From Stutzerimonas stutzeri (GTDB lineage: Bacteria; Pseudomonadota; Gammaproteobacteria; Pseudomonadales; Pseudomonadaceae), in NCBI RefSeq assembly GCF_000219605.1, contig NC_015740.1, positions 1,488,001 to 1,552,000 on the forward strand: DNA of 64,000 bases, in the 5' to 3' direction. Below, in pieces: positions 20,293 to 33,718 of this stretch. The notes under the pieces are model-generated. The model saw nothing but the letters and a program-made list of their open reading frames with translations. It ran no database searches and was not told the origin of the DNA. Every line of letters begins with the position of its first letter. The stretch's first letter is position 1. The position numbers were made by a program, and so were the translations under genes.

Positions 20293-21645
20293 ATGGGCGC
20301 GCTCTACATGATCATCGGCACCCTCGTTGCGCTCGGGGTGCTGGTTACCTTCCACGAATTCGGTCACTTCTGGGTCGCACGGCGTTGCGGCGTCAAGGTA
20401 CTGCGCTTCTCGGTCGGCTTCGGCAGTCCGCTGGTGCGCTGGCATGATCGGCACGGCACCGAGTTCGTGATCGCCGCGATCCCGCTCGGCGGGTACGTCA
20501 AGATGCTCGACGAGCGCGAGGGTGACGTGCCACCAGCGCTGCTCGACAGTGCGTTCAATCGCAAGACGGTGCGGCAGCGCTTCGCCATCGTCTCTGCCGG
20601 TCCGCTGGCCAATTTCCTTCTCGCTCTGGTGTTCTTCTGGCTCCTGGCAATGCTCGGCAGCCAGCAGGTGCGTCCAGTGGTTGGGGCTGTGGAGTCTGGT
20701 AGCCTCGCCGCGCAGGCCGGGATGGCGGTCGATCAGGAGATCGTCGCGGTCAACGGCAAGCCTGTCAGTGGCTGGGGTGAGGTCAACCTGCAGTTGGTAC
20801 GGCGCCTGGGCGAAAGCGGTCAGCTCGACGTGACGGTGCGTGAGGTCGGCAGCTCCGCCGAAAGGCAGCTGCAGATTCCGCTGCAGAACTGGCTTAAAGG
20901 TGTGGAGGAGCCGGACCCGATTACGGCGCTCGGCATTCGGCCATGGCGCCCACAGATCGCGCCGGTGATCGCCCAGCTCGATCCCGAAGGCCCTGCCCAG
21001 GCTGCCGGAATTCAACTCGGCGATCGGTTGATCAGCTTGAACCGGCAACCGCTCGACGATTGGCAGCAGGTAATCGACGCGGTCAAGGTTCTGCCCGGCG
21101 CGACAGCGGTTCTCGAGGTTGAGCGTGACGGGCAACGTGTTGATGTGCCGTTGACACTTGCCGCTCGCGGAGAGGGTGAAGCGCGGCGCGGTTATCTCGG
21201 TGCGGGCGTCGAAGGCGGTGAATGGCCGGCCGAGATGTTGCGCGAGGTTCGTTTCGGCCCGCTGGATGCGGTGGTGGAAGGGGCGAAACGCACCTGGACC
21301 ATGAGCCTGTTGACGCTCGATTCCCTGAAGAAAATGCTCTTCGGGGAGCTCTCGGTAAAAAACTTGAGCGGTCCGATAACGATTGCTAAAGTGGCGGGCG
21401 CTTCGGCCCAGTCCGGCCTTGGGGATTTCCTCAATTTCCTCGCCTATCTGAGCATAAGTCTGGGGGTTCTCAATTTATTGCCTATCCCGGTGCTCGATGG
21501 CGGCCATCTGCTCTTCTATCTCGTCGAGTGGGTCCGCGGGCGTCCGCTTTCGGAACGGGTGCAGGGATGGGGGGTACAGATCGGCATCAGCCTCGTGGTA
21601 GGGGTGATGCTGCTTGCATTGGTCAATGATCTTGGCCGTCTGTAA
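20293..21645 (+). CDS. rseP: RseP site-2 intramembrane protease
   Basis: 450 residues, M50 zinc metalloprotease. Pseudomonads also call it MucP; it cleaves the anti-sigma factor within the membrane in the AlgU/sigma-E envelope-stress cascade. The HExxH-type motif is VTFHEFGHFWVARRCG in the first helix, and the third Zn ligand is in LNLLPIPVLDGGHLLFYLVE. Two PDZ domains lie in the periplasmic middle (about 110-310). Start behind GGAGGAAAG. A patch from about 21340 to 21480 has noticeably lower GC than the rest of the gene. Confidence 0.97.
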   Translation: MGALYMIIGTLVALGVLVTFHEFGHFWVARRCGVKVLRFSVGFGSPLVRWHDRHGTEFVIAAIPLGGYVKMLDEREGDVPPALLDSAFNRKTVRQRFAIVSAGPLANFLLALVFFWLLAMLGSQQVRPVVGAVESGSLAAQAGMAVDQEIVAVNGKPVSGWGEVNLQLVRRLGESGQLDVTVREVGSSAERQLQIPLQNWLKGVEEPDPITALGIRPWRPQIAPVIAQLDPEGPAQAAGIQLGDRLISLNRQPLDDWQQVIDAVKVLPGATAVLEVERDGQRVDVPLTLAARGEGEARRGYLGAGVEGGEWPAEMLREVRFGPLDAVVEGAKRTWTMSLLTLDSLKKMLFGELSVKNLSGPITIAKVAGASAQSGLGDFLNFLAYLSISLGVLNLLPIPVLDGGHLLFYLVEWVRGRPLSERVQGWGVQIGISLVVGVMLLALVNDLGRL

Positions 21646-21714
21646 CGCCGAATCCGTAGTGTCGCCGCGCCTAATTGCCGGTTCATTTATCAGGTTTGAA
21701 TAAGAAAGGACTTC

Positions 21715-24081
21715 ATGAAACGTCTGCTGCTACCTGCGGTTATTTCCGCATTGATGATTGCCGAAGTTCACGCTGAGTCCTTCACTATCTCCGATATCCG
21801 AGTCAACGGCTTGCAGCGGGTTTCCGCCGGCAGCGTTTTTGGTGCGCTTCCGTTGAATGTGGGCGAGGCGGCCGATGATGCGCGACTTGTCGATGCTACT
21901 CGCGCGCTCTTTCGAACCGGCTTTTTCCAGGACATCCAGCTTGGTCGTGAAGGCGATGTGCTGGTTATCAGCGTAGTCGAGCGTCCGTCGATTTCCGCCA
22001 TCGAAATCGAGGGCAACAAAGCGATCAAGACCGAAGATCTCCTGTCAGGCTTGCAGCAGTCAGGGCTCGCCGAAGGCGAGATCTTCCAGCGTGCGACGCT
22101 CGAAGGCGTGCGCAACGAGCTGCAGCGTCAATATGTCGCCCAGGGTCGTTACTCGGCCACCATCGAAACCGAAGTGGTGGCCCAGCCGCGCAATCGCGTC
22201 GCGCTGAAGATCAAGATCAACGAAGGCTCGGTCGCTGCCATCAAGCACATCAACGTCGTGGGCAACTCGGTGTTCCCGGACGAGGATCTGGTCGACCTGT
22301 TCGAGCTCAAGACCACCAACTGGCTTTCCTTCTTCCGCAACGACGACAAGTACGCCCGCGAGAAGCTGTCCGGCGACCTGGAACGCCTGCGTTCCTATTA
22401 CCTGGACCGTGGCTACATCAACATGGATATCACCTCGACCCAGGTATCCATCACGCCGGACAAGAAGCACGTCTATGTGACGGTCAACATCGACGAAGGC
22501 GAGCGTTACACCGTTCGCGACGTCAAGCTCAGCGGTGATCTCAAGGTTCCGCAGGAAGAGATCGAGGCGCTGCTCCTGGCGAAGGAAGGCCAGGTGTTCT
22601 CCCGCAAGGTGATGACCTCGACGTCCGAGCTGATCACCCGTCGCCTTGGCAACGAGGGCTATACCTTCGCCAACGTCAATGGTGTCCCGGAGGCGCACGA
22701 CGAGGACAACACCGTCTCGATCACCTTCGTCGTCGATCCGGGCAAGCGTGCCTATGTCAATCGCATCAACTTCCGTGGCAACACCAAGACCGAAGATGAG
22801 GTGCTGCGCCGCGAGATGCGCCAGATGGAGGGCGGCTGGGCATCGACCTACCTGATCGACCAGTCAAAGACTCGCCTCGAGCGCCTGGGCTTCTTCAAGG
22901 AAGTCAACGTCGAAACACCTCAGGTGCCTGGTACCGACGACCAGATCGACGTCAACTACAGCGTCGAGGAGCAACCGTCCGGCTCGATCATGGCCAGTAT
23001 CGGCTTCGCGCAGAACGCCGGCCTGATCCTTGGCGGTTCCATCAGTCAGAACAACTTCCTTGGTACCGGTAACCGTGTCTCGCTGGGCTTGACCCGCAGC
23101 GAGTACCAGTCGCGCTACAACTTTGGCTTCGTCGACCCCTACTGGACCGAAGATGGCGTCAGCCTGGGCTACAACGCCTTCTATCGCACCACCGACTACG
23201 ACGAGCTGGACTATGACGTCTCCAGCTACTCGGTGGATAGCTTGGGTGCCGGTATCAACATCGGCTACCCGATTAGTGAGACCTCGCGTCTGTCCTTCGG
23301 GTTGACCGTGCAGCAGGACGATCTGGATACCGGTCGCTATACCGTCGATGAGATTTTCGACTTCATGGAAGAAGAGGGCGATAGCTTTCTCAACTTCAAG
23401 GCGTCGGTCGGCTGGTCGGAGTCGACGCTGAACCGCGGCGTGCTGGCCACTCGCGGTCACTCCCAGAGCCTGGTCTTCGAGACCACCGTGCCGGGTAGCG
23501 ACCTGTCCTTCTACAAGCTGGACTACAACGGCCAGCTGTTCGTGCCGATGACGAAGGATTACACCCTGCGCATGCATACGCGCCTGGGCTACGGTGATGC
23601 CTACGGTTCTACTTCTAGATTGCCGTTCTATGAACACTACTACGCGGGTGGTTTCAATTCCGTTCGCGGTTTTGAGGACAGTAGTCTCGGTCCGCGTAGC
23701 ACTCCTAGCCGGGGAGAAGGTAATCCTGGCGGAAAACCGGGGACGATTCGTGATCCGGACCAAGATCCGTTGCCCTTCGGCGGTAACGTTTTGGTCCAAG
23801 GCGGGCTGGAAGTGCTCTTTCCCATGCCGTTCGTCAAAGATCAGCGCTCGTTGAGAACCTCTGTGTTCTGGGATGTTGGTAACGTTTTTGACACCAATTG
23901 CCCGTCCGGTGCCGCCAATTGCAGCGATATCGATTTTGGTGACATGGCCAGTTCGGTCGGTGTCGGCTTGACCTGGATTACCGCGATGGGACCATTGAGC
24001 TTCAGCCTGGCGATGCCGGTGGTGAAGCCGGACGATGCCGATACCCAGGTATTCCAGTTCTCGCTGGGACAAACGTTCTAG
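21715..24081 (+). CDS. bamA: Outer-membrane protein assembly factor BamA
   Basis: 788 residues. Signal peptide at residues 1-20 (cut near EVHAES), five POTRA domains to about residue 350 (FTISDIRVNGLQRVSAGSVF begins POTRA1), then a 16-strand beta-barrel ending in the aromatic QFSLGQTF. The essential loop-6 motif is VRGF in FNSVRGFEDSSLGP. It folds and inserts beta-barrels and is the core of the BAM complex. Neighbour skp encodes the periplasmic chaperone that feeds it. Loop 6 is long and glycine/proline-rich (PSRGEGNPGGKPGTIRDPDQ), and codon use drops in GC there. Confidence 0.98.
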   Translation: MKRLLLPAVISALMIAEVHAESFTISDIRVNGLQRVSAGSVFGALPLNVGEAADDARLVDATRALFRTGFFQDIQLGREGDVLVISVVERPSISAIEIEGNKAIKTEDLLSGLQQSGLAEGEIFQRATLEGVRNELQRQYVAQGRYSATIETEVVAQPRNRVALKIKINEGSVAAIKHINVVGNSVFPDEDLVDLFELKTTNWLSFFRNDDKYAREKLSGDLERLRSYYLDRGYINMDITSTQVSITPDKKHVYVTVNIDEGERYTVRDVKLSGDLKVPQEEIEALLLAKEGQVFSRKVMTSTSELITRRLGNEGYTFANVNGVPEAHDEDNTVSITFVVDPGKRAYVNRINFRGNTKTEDEVLRREMRQMEGGWASTYLIDQSKTRLERLGFFKEVNVETPQVPGTDDQIDVNYSVEEQPSGSIMASIGFAQNAGLILGGSISQNNFLGTGNRVSLGLTRSEYQSRYNFGFVDPYWTEDGVSLGYNAFYRTTDYDELDYDVSSYSVDSLGAGINIGYPISETSRLSFGLTVQQDDLDTGRYTVDEIFDFMEEEGDSFLNFKASVGWSESTLNRGVLATRGHSQSLVFETTVPGSDLSFYKLDYNGQLFVPMTKDYTLRMHTRLGYGDAYGSTSRLPFYEHYYAGGFNSVRGFEDSSLGPRSTPSRGEGNPGGKPGTIRDPDQDPLPFGGNVLVQGGLEVLFPMPFVKDQRSLRTSVFWDVGNVFDTNCPSGAANCSDIDFGDMASSVGVGLTWITAMGPLSFSLAMPVVKPDDADTQVFQFSLGQTF

Positions 24082-24129
24082 CATTGGGGCGCCATGCTTC
24101 AGTGCTTTCTTTCAGGAGTGGTGTGTACC

Positions 24130-24633
24130 GTGCGTAAGTTGACTCAACTGTTTCTCGTCGTTGCCGCGCTGGTGGCGACTCCCGCATTCGCCGAAATGAA
24201 GATCGCCGTCATGAACTATCAGATGGCATTGCTGGAGTCCGACGCGGCCAAGCGCTATGCAGTCGATGCCGAGAAGAAATTCGGTCCCCAGCTGAGCAAG
24301 CTCAAGACGCTGGAAAGCGATGCCAAGCGCATCCAGGACCGCCTGGTCAAGGACGGTGACAAGATGCAGCAGGCCGAGCGTGAGCGCCTTGAGCTGGAGT
24401 TCAAGCAGAAGGCCCGTGACTTCCAGTTTCAGTCCAAGGAGCTGAACGAGGCGAAGGCCGTCGCTGACCGTGACATGCTCAAGCAGCTCAAGCCCAAGCT
24501 GGATCAGGCAGTCGAAGAAGTCATCAAGAAGGGTAACTACGACCTGGTGTTCGAGCGTGGCGCCGTGGTGGATGTCAAGCCGCAGTTCGACATCACCCGC
24601 CAGGTCATCGAGCGCATGAACCAACTGCGCTGA
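24130..24633 (+). CDS. skp: Periplasmic chaperone Skp (OmpH)
   Basis: 167 residues. Signal peptide ([20 protein letters not shown]) followed by [20 protein letters not shown], the Skp N-terminal strand. A long helical coiled-coil arm follows ([20 protein letters not shown]), then [20 protein letters not shown]. Skp trimers hold unfolded outer-membrane proteins between SecYEG and BAM. I chose GTG 24130 because CAGGAG lies upstream and it gives a normal signal peptide; a frame-consistent ATG at 24094 adds a non-family N-terminus. The next gene, lpxD, begins right after the stop. Confidence 0.93.
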   Translation: MRKLTQLFLVVAALVATPAFAEMKIAVMNYQMALLESDAAKRYAVDAEKKFGPQLSKLKTLESDAKRIQDRLVKDGDKMQQAERERLELEFKQKARDFQFQSKELNEAKAVADRDMLKQLKPKLDQAVEEVIKKGNYDLVFERGAVVDVKPQFDITRQVIERMNQLR

Positions 24634-24634
24634 C

Positions 24635-25693
24635 ATGGCCGGCGCAGTGTTTACGCTCGGTCAGCTGGCCGAGGAGCTGGGTGGCAGCCTGCGCGGCGAT
24701 GCCGCCCGAGTCATCGACGGGCTTGCCACTTTGCAGGAGGCTGGCCCGTCTCAGCTGAGCTTTCTGGCCAATACCCAGTATCGCAAGTACCTGGCTTCTA
24801 CTCGGGCGGGCGCGGTATTGCTTTCGTCCGATGATGTGCAGGGCTACCCGGGCGCGGCGATCATCGTCAGCGATCCGTATCTTGCCTACGCGCGGGCATC
24901 CCACCTGTTCGAAACTCGCCCGGCATTTTCTAGCGGTGTGCATCCGACTGCGGTCGTCGCGCCCGATGCCGAGGTTCATCCGTCGGCGAGCATCGGTGCC
25001 TACGTGGTGATCGAGGCGGGGGCGTGTATCGAGGCGGATGTGGAGATCGGCGCGCAGTCGTTCATCGGTGCGCGCAGTCGGGTCGGTGAAGGCGGTCGTT
25101 TGGCGCCGCGTGTGACGCTTTATCACGATGTGCAGATCGGCAAGCGAGTGGTCATCCAGTCGGGGGCGGTGATCGGCGGCGAGGGATTCGGTTTTGCCAA
25201 GGAAAAAGGTGCCTGGCAGAAGATCGCCCAGATCGGCGGCGTGCGCATCGGCGACGACGTCGAGATCGGCTCCAACACGACCATCGACCGTGGTGCGCTC
25301 TCCGACACGCTGATTGGCAACGGCGTCAAGCTCGACAACCAGATCATGATCGCGCACAACGTGCAGATCGGCGACAACACCGCGATGGCTGGCTGCGTGG
25401 GAATTTCCGGCAGCACCAAGATCGGGCGCAACTGCATGATTGCAGGTGGCGTCGGCATGGTCGGCCACATCGAGGTCTGCGACAACGTTTTCGTGACTGG
25501 AATGACGATGGTCACGCGTTCCATTACCGAGCCTGGAAGTTATTCTTCCGGTACGGCCATGCAGAATGCGGCCGATTGGAGAAAAAGCGCTGCGCGCATT
25601 CGGCAGCTGGACGACATGGCGCGTCGGTTGCAGCAGCTGGAGAAAAGCTTGGCCGCCGTGACTCAGGGTCAGAATCCGTCTTCTGATGCCTGA
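24635..25693 (+). CDS. lpxD: UDP-3-O-(3-hydroxyacyl)glucosamine N-acyltransferase
   Basis: 352 residues. Third step of lipid A synthesis: transfers 3-hydroxyacyl from acyl-ACP to the 2-amino group. N-terminal uridine-binding domain ([29 protein letters not shown]), then a left-handed beta-helix of hexapeptide repeats. The catalytic His lies in [18 protein letters not shown]. The C-terminal helix ([14 protein letters not shown]) is typical. It starts one base after the skp stop and lies with fabZ-lpxA-lpxB. Confidence 0.97.
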   Translation: MAGAVFTLGQLAEELGGSLRGDAARVIDGLATLQEAGPSQLSFLANTQYRKYLASTRAGAVLLSSDDVQGYPGAAIIVSDPYLAYARASHLFETRPAFSSGVHPTAVVAPDAEVHPSASIGAYVVIEAGACIEADVEIGAQSFIGARSRVGEGGRLAPRVTLYHDVQIGKRVVIQSGAVIGGEGFGFAKEKGAWQKIAQIGGVRIGDDVEIGSNTTIDRGALSDTLIGNGVKLDNQIMIAHNVQIGDNTAMAGCVGISGSTKIGRNCMIAGGVGMVGHIEVCDNVFVTGMTMVTRSITEPGSYSSGTAMQNAADWRKSAARIRQLDDMARRLQQLEKSLAAVTQGQNPSSDA

Positions 25694-25794
25694 ACTTACC
25701 GTCTGATCCGGTTTTTTCGGGGTAACTGCCTGTGAGTGCTGGCGCGAGCTTCGGCGCAGGCGGCCCTATACTTTTTTACGGGCTCTTTCCTGAC

Positions 25795-26235
25795 ATGATG
25801 GATATCAACGAGATTCGCGAATATTTGCCTCACCGCTACCCGTTCCTGCTGGTGGATCGGGTAACGGAACTGGATGTCGAGGCCAAGCGCGTTCGCGCCT
25901 ACAAGAACGTGACCATCAATGAGCCGTTCTTCAATGGGCATTTCCCGCAGCACCCGATCATGCCGGGCGTGCTCATCATCGAAGCCATGGCGCAGGCCGC
26001 TGGCCTCCTGGGCTTCAAGATGATGGGTGTCAAGCCATCCGATGGCACGCTTTACTATTTCGTCGGTTCTGACAAGCTGCGGTTCCGCCAGCCGGTACGC
26101 CCCGGCGACCAGCTGGTTCTCGAGGCGGATTTCCTGAGCAACAAGCGCGGTATCTGGAAGTTCGATTGTCGCGCTACCGTCGATGGCAAGCCGGTCTGCT
26201 CGGCTGAAATCATCTGCGCGGAACAGGAAATATGA
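25795..26235 (+). CDS. fabZ: 3-hydroxyacyl-ACP dehydratase FabZ
   Basis: 146 residues. Hot-dog-fold dehydratase of fatty-acid elongation. The catalytic His is in [18 protein letters not shown] and the catalytic Glu in [20 protein letters not shown]. The start was set at ATG 25795 ([11 protein letters not shown]), the normal family N-terminus; a longer in-frame form from 25732 adds a glycine-rich stretch without homology. Competition between FabZ and LpxC/LpxA for 3-hydroxyacyl-ACP balances phospholipid against lipid A, which fits its place here. Overlaps lpxA by ATGA. Confidence 0.97.
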   Translation: MMDINEIREYLPHRYPFLLVDRVTELDVEAKRVRAYKNVTINEPFFNGHFPQHPIMPGVLIIEAMAQAAGLLGFKMMGVKPSDGTLYYFVGSDKLRFRQPVRPGDQLVLEADFLSNKRGIWKFDCRATVDGKPVCSAEIICAEQEI

Positions 26236-27008
26236 GTTTGATCGACCCTCGCGCCATCATCGATCCTGCCGCTCGGCTGGCGGATGACGTCCAGGTGGGG
26301 CCCTGGTCGATCATTGGTCCGGATGTCGAAATCGGCGAGGGTACGGTGATCGCGTCGCACGTGGTCATCAAAGGGCCGACCCGTATCGGTCGGCACAATC
26401 GCATCTATCAGTTCTCCTCGGTAGGCGAAGATACGCCTGACCTGAAGTACAAGGGCGAGCCGACTCGACTGGTGATCGGCGATCACAATGTGATTCGCGA
26501 GGGTGTCACCATCCATCGCGGCACCGTGCAGGATCGCTCCGAAACCACCATCGGTGATCACAATCTGATCATGGCGTACGCGCATATCGGCCACGACAGC
26601 GTCATCGCCAACCACTGCATCCTGGTCAACAACACCGCGCTGGCGGGGCACGTGCACGTGGGGGACTGGGCGATTCTGTCCGGCTACACCCTGGTCCACC
26701 AGTTCTGTCACATCGGGGCGCACAGCTTCTCCGGCATGGGGACGGCGATTGGCAAGGATGTGCCGGCATTCGTCACCGTATTCGGCAACCCGGCAGAAGC
26801 GCGCAGCATGAACTTCGAGGGCATGCGTCGTCGCGGCTTCAGCGCCGAAGCCGTGCACGCTCTGCGCAATGCCTACAAGATCGTCTATCGCAAAGGGTTG
26901 ACGGTGGAGGCAGCGCTCAGCGAGCTGGCCGAGAGTGCGGCGGCCTTCCCGGAGGTGGCGATCTTCCGCGACTCCATCCAGGCGTCGACTCGTGGCATCA
27001 CCCGCTGA
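26232..27008 (+). CDS. lpxA: UDP-N-acetylglucosamine acyltransferase
   Basis: 258 residues, left-handed beta-helix trimeric acyltransferase catalysing the first step of lipid A synthesis. N-terminus [20 protein letters not shown]; catalytic His in [39 protein letters not shown] and the C-terminal helical region ([18 protein letters not shown]) are typical. ATGA overlap with fabZ, and lpxB starts one base after its stop. Confidence 0.97.
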   Translation: MSLIDPRAIIDPAARLADDVQVGPWSIIGPDVEIGEGTVIASHVVIKGPTRIGRHNRIYQFSSVGEDTPDLKYKGEPTRLVIGDHNVIREGVTIHRGTVQDRSETTIGDHNLIMAYAHIGHDSVIANHCILVNNTALAGHVHVGDWAILSGYTLVHQFCHIGAHSFSGMGTAIGKDVPAFVTVFGNPAEARSMNFEGMRRRGFSAEAVHALRNAYKIVYRKGLTVEAALSELAESAAAFPEVAIFRDSIQASTRGITR

Positions 27009-27009
27009 G

Positions 27010-28143
27010 ATGAGCAGGCCGCTCAGGGTTGCCCTGGTTGCCGGGGAATCCTCTGGTGACATTCTCGGCGCGGGCCTGATGCAGGCGCTGAAGGCGCAAC
27101 ACGCCGATGTCGAGTTCATTGGCGTCGGTGGTCCACGCATGCAGGCCGAAGGGCTGCAATCCTATTTCCCGCTGGAGCGACTGGCCGTGATGGGCCTGGT
27201 CGAAGTGCTCGGCCGTCTGCCGGAGCTGCTGGCGCGCCGTAAGCGCCTGGTGGATACGCTGATCCAGCAGCGGCCCGATGTGTTCATCGGCATTGATGCC
27301 CCTGACTTCAACCTGGGGCTCGAGCTCAAGCTGCGTCGAGCCGGGATCAGGACAGTGCATTACGTCAGCCCGTCGGTCTGGGCCTGGCGCCAGAAGCGGG
27401 TGCTGAAGATCCGGGAAGCCTGCGATCTGATGCTGACGCTGTTCCCCTTCGAAGCCAAGTTCTACGACGACCATCAGGTCCCGGTGCGCTTCGTCGGTCA
27501 TCCTCTGGCCGATACCATTCCGCTATGTGCCGACCGAGCAGCCGCGCGGTTGGCGCTCGGCTTGCCGGAGCAGGGCACGATCGTCGCGCTGATGCCGGGC
27601 AGTCGGGGCGGCGAGGTGGCTCGCCTGGGCGAGCTGTTCCTCAGTGCCGCCGAGCGGTTGCGCGCCATGCGGCCCGGCATTCGTTTCGTCATGCCCTGCG
27701 CCAGCCCGGAGCGCCGGCTGCAGCTGGAGCAGATGCTGGCGACCCGCGACTTGCCGCTGACGCTGCTCGACGGCCGGTCCCACGAGGCGCTGGCCGCCTG
27801 CAACGCAGTGCTGATCGCTTCCGGCACCGCCACGCTCGAAGCGCTGTTGTTCAAGCGCCCGATGGTGGTGGCCTACAGCGTGGCACCGATGACCTATCGC
27901 ATCCTGCGCCGGTTGGTTAAAAGCCCCTACGTTGCGTTGCCCAATCTGCTGGCGCAGCGCCTGCTGGTGCCGGAGCTGCTGCAGGACGCGGCGACACCGG
28001 AGGCGTTGGCCCAGGCGCTATCGCCGCTGCTGGACGATGGCGAAGTGCAAACGGAAGGCTTCGACAGCATCCATCGCACGCTGCGCTGCGATGCGTCGAG
28101 CCAGGCTGCAGACGCGGTTTTGCGGCTGGTAGGAGCGCGCTGA
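27010..28143 (+). CDS. lpxB: Lipid A disaccharide synthase
   Basis: 377 residues, GT19 family. It joins UDP-diacylglucosamine and lipid X to form the lipid A disaccharide. Start motif [20 protein letters not shown]; then [36 protein letters not shown] and [14 protein letters not shown] segment ([15 protein letters not shown]). Late motif [19 protein letters not shown]. The ATG one base after the lpxA stop gives the standard N-terminus; the open frame upstream overlaps lpxA. Its stop overlaps the rnhB ATG (TGATG). Confidence 0.97.
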   Translation: MSRPLRVALVAGESSGDILGAGLMQALKAQHADVEFIGVGGPRMQAEGLQSYFPLERLAVMGLVEVLGRLPELLARRKRLVDTLIQQRPDVFIGIDAPDFNLGLELKLRRAGIRTVHYVSPSVWAWRQKRVLKIREACDLMLTLFPFEAKFYDDHQVPVRFVGHPLADTIPLCADRAAARLALGLPEQGTIVALMPGSRGGEVARLGELFLSAAERLRAMRPGIRFVMPCASPERRLQLEQMLATRDLPLTLLDGRSHEALAACNAVLIASGTATLEALLFKRPMVVAYSVAPMTYRILRRLVKSPYVALPNLLAQRLLVPELLQDAATPEALAQALSPLLDDGEVQTEGFDSIHRTLRCDASSQAADAVLRLVGAR

Positions 28144-28781
28144 TGCAGTTCGGGCTCGATTTCAATCTCGTGGAAGAGCTGGTCGCGGGTGTCGACGAAG
28201 TGGGTCGTGGGCCGCTGTGTGGGCCGGTCGTGACGGCGGCCGTGATTCTCGATCCGGCAAGGCCGATCGAAGGCTTGAACGACTCGAAGAAGCTGACCGA
28301 GGCTCGCCGAGAGGCCCTGTTCGACGAAATCCGGGAGAAGGCGGTCGCCTGGTGCATCGCCCGTGCCGAGGTGGAGGAGATCGACCAGCTCAATATCCTG
28401 CATGCCACCATGCTGGCCATGCAGCGCGCCGTCGAAGGGCTGAGTGTCACGCCGCGGCTGGCGCTGATCGACGGCAATCGTTGTCCCCAACTGGCTGTGC
28501 CCAGCGCGCCGGTGATCCAGGGTGATGCACAGGTTCCGGCAATCGCGGCGGCGTCCATTCTGGCCAAGGTCAGTCGTGACCGCGAAATGCAGGCGCTGGA
28601 TCTGTGCTATCCGGGCTATGGTCTGGCCGGCCACAAGGGCTACCCGACGCCGAGCCACCTCGAGGCGCTTCGTCGCCTCGGGCCCACGCCCATTCATCGG
28701 CGCTCGTTTGCGCCCGTCCGCGCGATGCTCGAGCAGGTGAGCATCGAGGTAGAGGTTCCGGCCAGCGTCCTGCTGGTCTAG
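28143..28781 (+). CDS. rnhB: Ribonuclease HII
   Basis: 212 residues. Removes single ribonucleotides and RNA from RNA-DNA hybrids. The DEDD active site shows as [17 protein letters not shown] (Asp-Glu), ALIDGNRCP (Asp) and the region [33 protein letters not shown] is the C-terminal signature. The lpxB-rnhB-dnaE order is the classic gammaproteobacterial one. Confidence 0.97.
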   Translation: MQFGLDFNLVEELVAGVDEVGRGPLCGPVVTAAVILDPARPIEGLNDSKKLTEARREALFDEIREKAVAWCIARAEVEEIDQLNILHATMLAMQRAVEGLSVTPRLALIDGNRCPQLAVPSAPVIQGDAQVPAIAAASILAKVSRDREMQALDLCYPGYGLAGHKGYPTPSHLEALRRLGPTPIHRRSFAPVRAMLEQVSIEVEVPASVLLV

Positions 28782-28937
28782 GGCTTGCCGGCTGCCACGG
28801 ACAGAGGTTCCGCTCTGCCTTCATGCGCTTCTGCGATCACGGTTTGCAATGGCTCTGGCGGTCGGTAGGTTCGCCAGCGGACGATTGCTTTCCGGTACAA
28901 TCCCGCGCTTGTCGTTCTGCCAGCTCAAGGTCTGTTC

Positions 28938-32459
<3,522 letters not shown>

Positions 32460-32643
32460 AGGGCCATGGCCCGGGATGCCACCGAGGTGCGCGTTCCGAG
32501 CCAGGCCTGAACGGCCCGGCAGTGACCGGGTCATGGTTTCAGAACAATTTTTGTTCGACCTGAATGCGCCGCTCCCGTAAGGTAAGGCGCAAAAAACGGA
32601 ACAGCCTCCCGGCCGCCTGGCCGTCGACGCATGACGGATGCCT

Positions 32644-33594
32644 ATGAACCCGAACTTCCTGGATTTCGAACAGCCGATCGCCGACCTGCAAGCCAAGATC
32701 GAAGAATTGCGCCTGGTTGGTAACGACAACTCGCTGAACATCGGCGATGAGATTGCCCGCCTGCAGGACAAGAGCGAGTCGCTCACCGAAAGCATCTTCG
32801 GCAATCTGACCAGCTGGCAGATCGCCCGTCTGGCCCGCCACCCGCAGCGGCCCTATACCCTTGACTACATCAATCACCTGTTCACCGAGTTCGAAGAACT
32901 GCACGGTGATCGCCATTTCTCCGATGACGCGGCCATCGTTGGCGGTACCGCGCGTCTGGACGGCCAGCCGGTGATGGTCATCGGCCATCAGAAGGGCCGT
33001 GAGGTACGTGAGAAAGTGCGTCGCAACTTCGGCATGCCGCGTCCCGAGGGCTACCGCAAGGCCTGCCGCCTGATGGAGATGGCCGAGCGCTTCAAGATGC
33101 CGATCCTGACCTTCATCGATACGCCGGGCGCCTACCCGGGGATCGATGCCGAAGAGCGCAACCAGAGCGAGGCCATCGCCTGGAACCTGCGCGTGATGGC
33201 GCGACTGAAGACGCCGATCATCGCCACCGTGATTGGCGAGGGCGGTTCTGGCGGTGCGCTGGCGATCGGCGTCTGCGACCAGCTGAACATGCTGCAGTAT
33301 TCCACCTACGCGGTGATCTCGCCGGAAGGTTGCGCCTCGATTCTCTGGCGTACCGCCGAGAAGGCGCCGGAAGCCGCCGAGGCCATGGGTGTTACCGCCG
33401 AGCGCCTGAAGGATCTGGGCATCGTCGACAAGGTGATCCCCGAGCCGCTGGGCGGCGCGCATCGCAATCCGGCCGTCATGGCTGCGGCCATGCGCGAGCA
33501 GCTCAACAGCCAGTTGCACATGCTCAAGTCGCTGGACACCGATGCGCTGCTGGCGCGTCGCTATGAGCGTCTGATGAGCTACGGTATCGCCTGA
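32644..33594 (+). CDS. accA: Acetyl-CoA carboxylase carboxyltransferase subunit alpha
   Basis: 316 residues. With AccD it transfers the carboxyl group from biotin to acetyl-CoA, the first committed step of fatty-acid synthesis. Motifs: [25 protein letters not shown]-type region ([15 protein letters not shown]), [53 protein letters not shown] 32644 gives [11 protein letters not shown], the normal pseudomonad N-terminus; ATG 32638 two codons upstream is also possible. Confidence 0.97.
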   Translation: MNPNFLDFEQPIADLQAKIEELRLVGNDNSLNIGDEIARLQDKSESLTESIFGNLTSWQIARLARHPQRPYTLDYINHLFTEFEELHGDRHFSDDAAIVGGTARLDGQPVMVIGHQKGREVREKVRRNFGMPRPEGYRKACRLMEMAERFKMPILTFIDTPGAYPGIDAEERNQSEAIAWNLRVMARLKTPIIATVIGEGGSGGALAIGVCDQLNMLQYSTYAVISPEGCASILWRTAEKAPEAAEAMGVTAERLKDLGIVDKVIPEPLGGAHRNPAVMAAAMREQLNSQLHMLKSLDTDALLARRYERLMSYGIA

Positions 33595-33606
33595 GTCATC
33601 CCTGTG

Positions 33607-33634
33607 CGTGCTTCGCCTCTCTGAGCGAGGCACG
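33607..33634 (+). other. Strong hairpin between accA and tilS
   Basis: CGTGCTTCGC and GCGAGGCACG pair over 10 positions (one G-U) around the loop CTCTCTGA, 12 bases after the accA stop. There is no U tract, so it may be a 3'-end stabiliser or a Rho-dependent stop rather than an intrinsic terminator. Confidence 0.5.
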
Positions 33635-33718
33635 CCAGGATTCGCTGTCGGGCCTTCGCTCGCGGCTTTCGCTCCTGAGCCTTATGCTTGCCGGCATTCT
33701 CGATTTCGAAGCGCCCGC

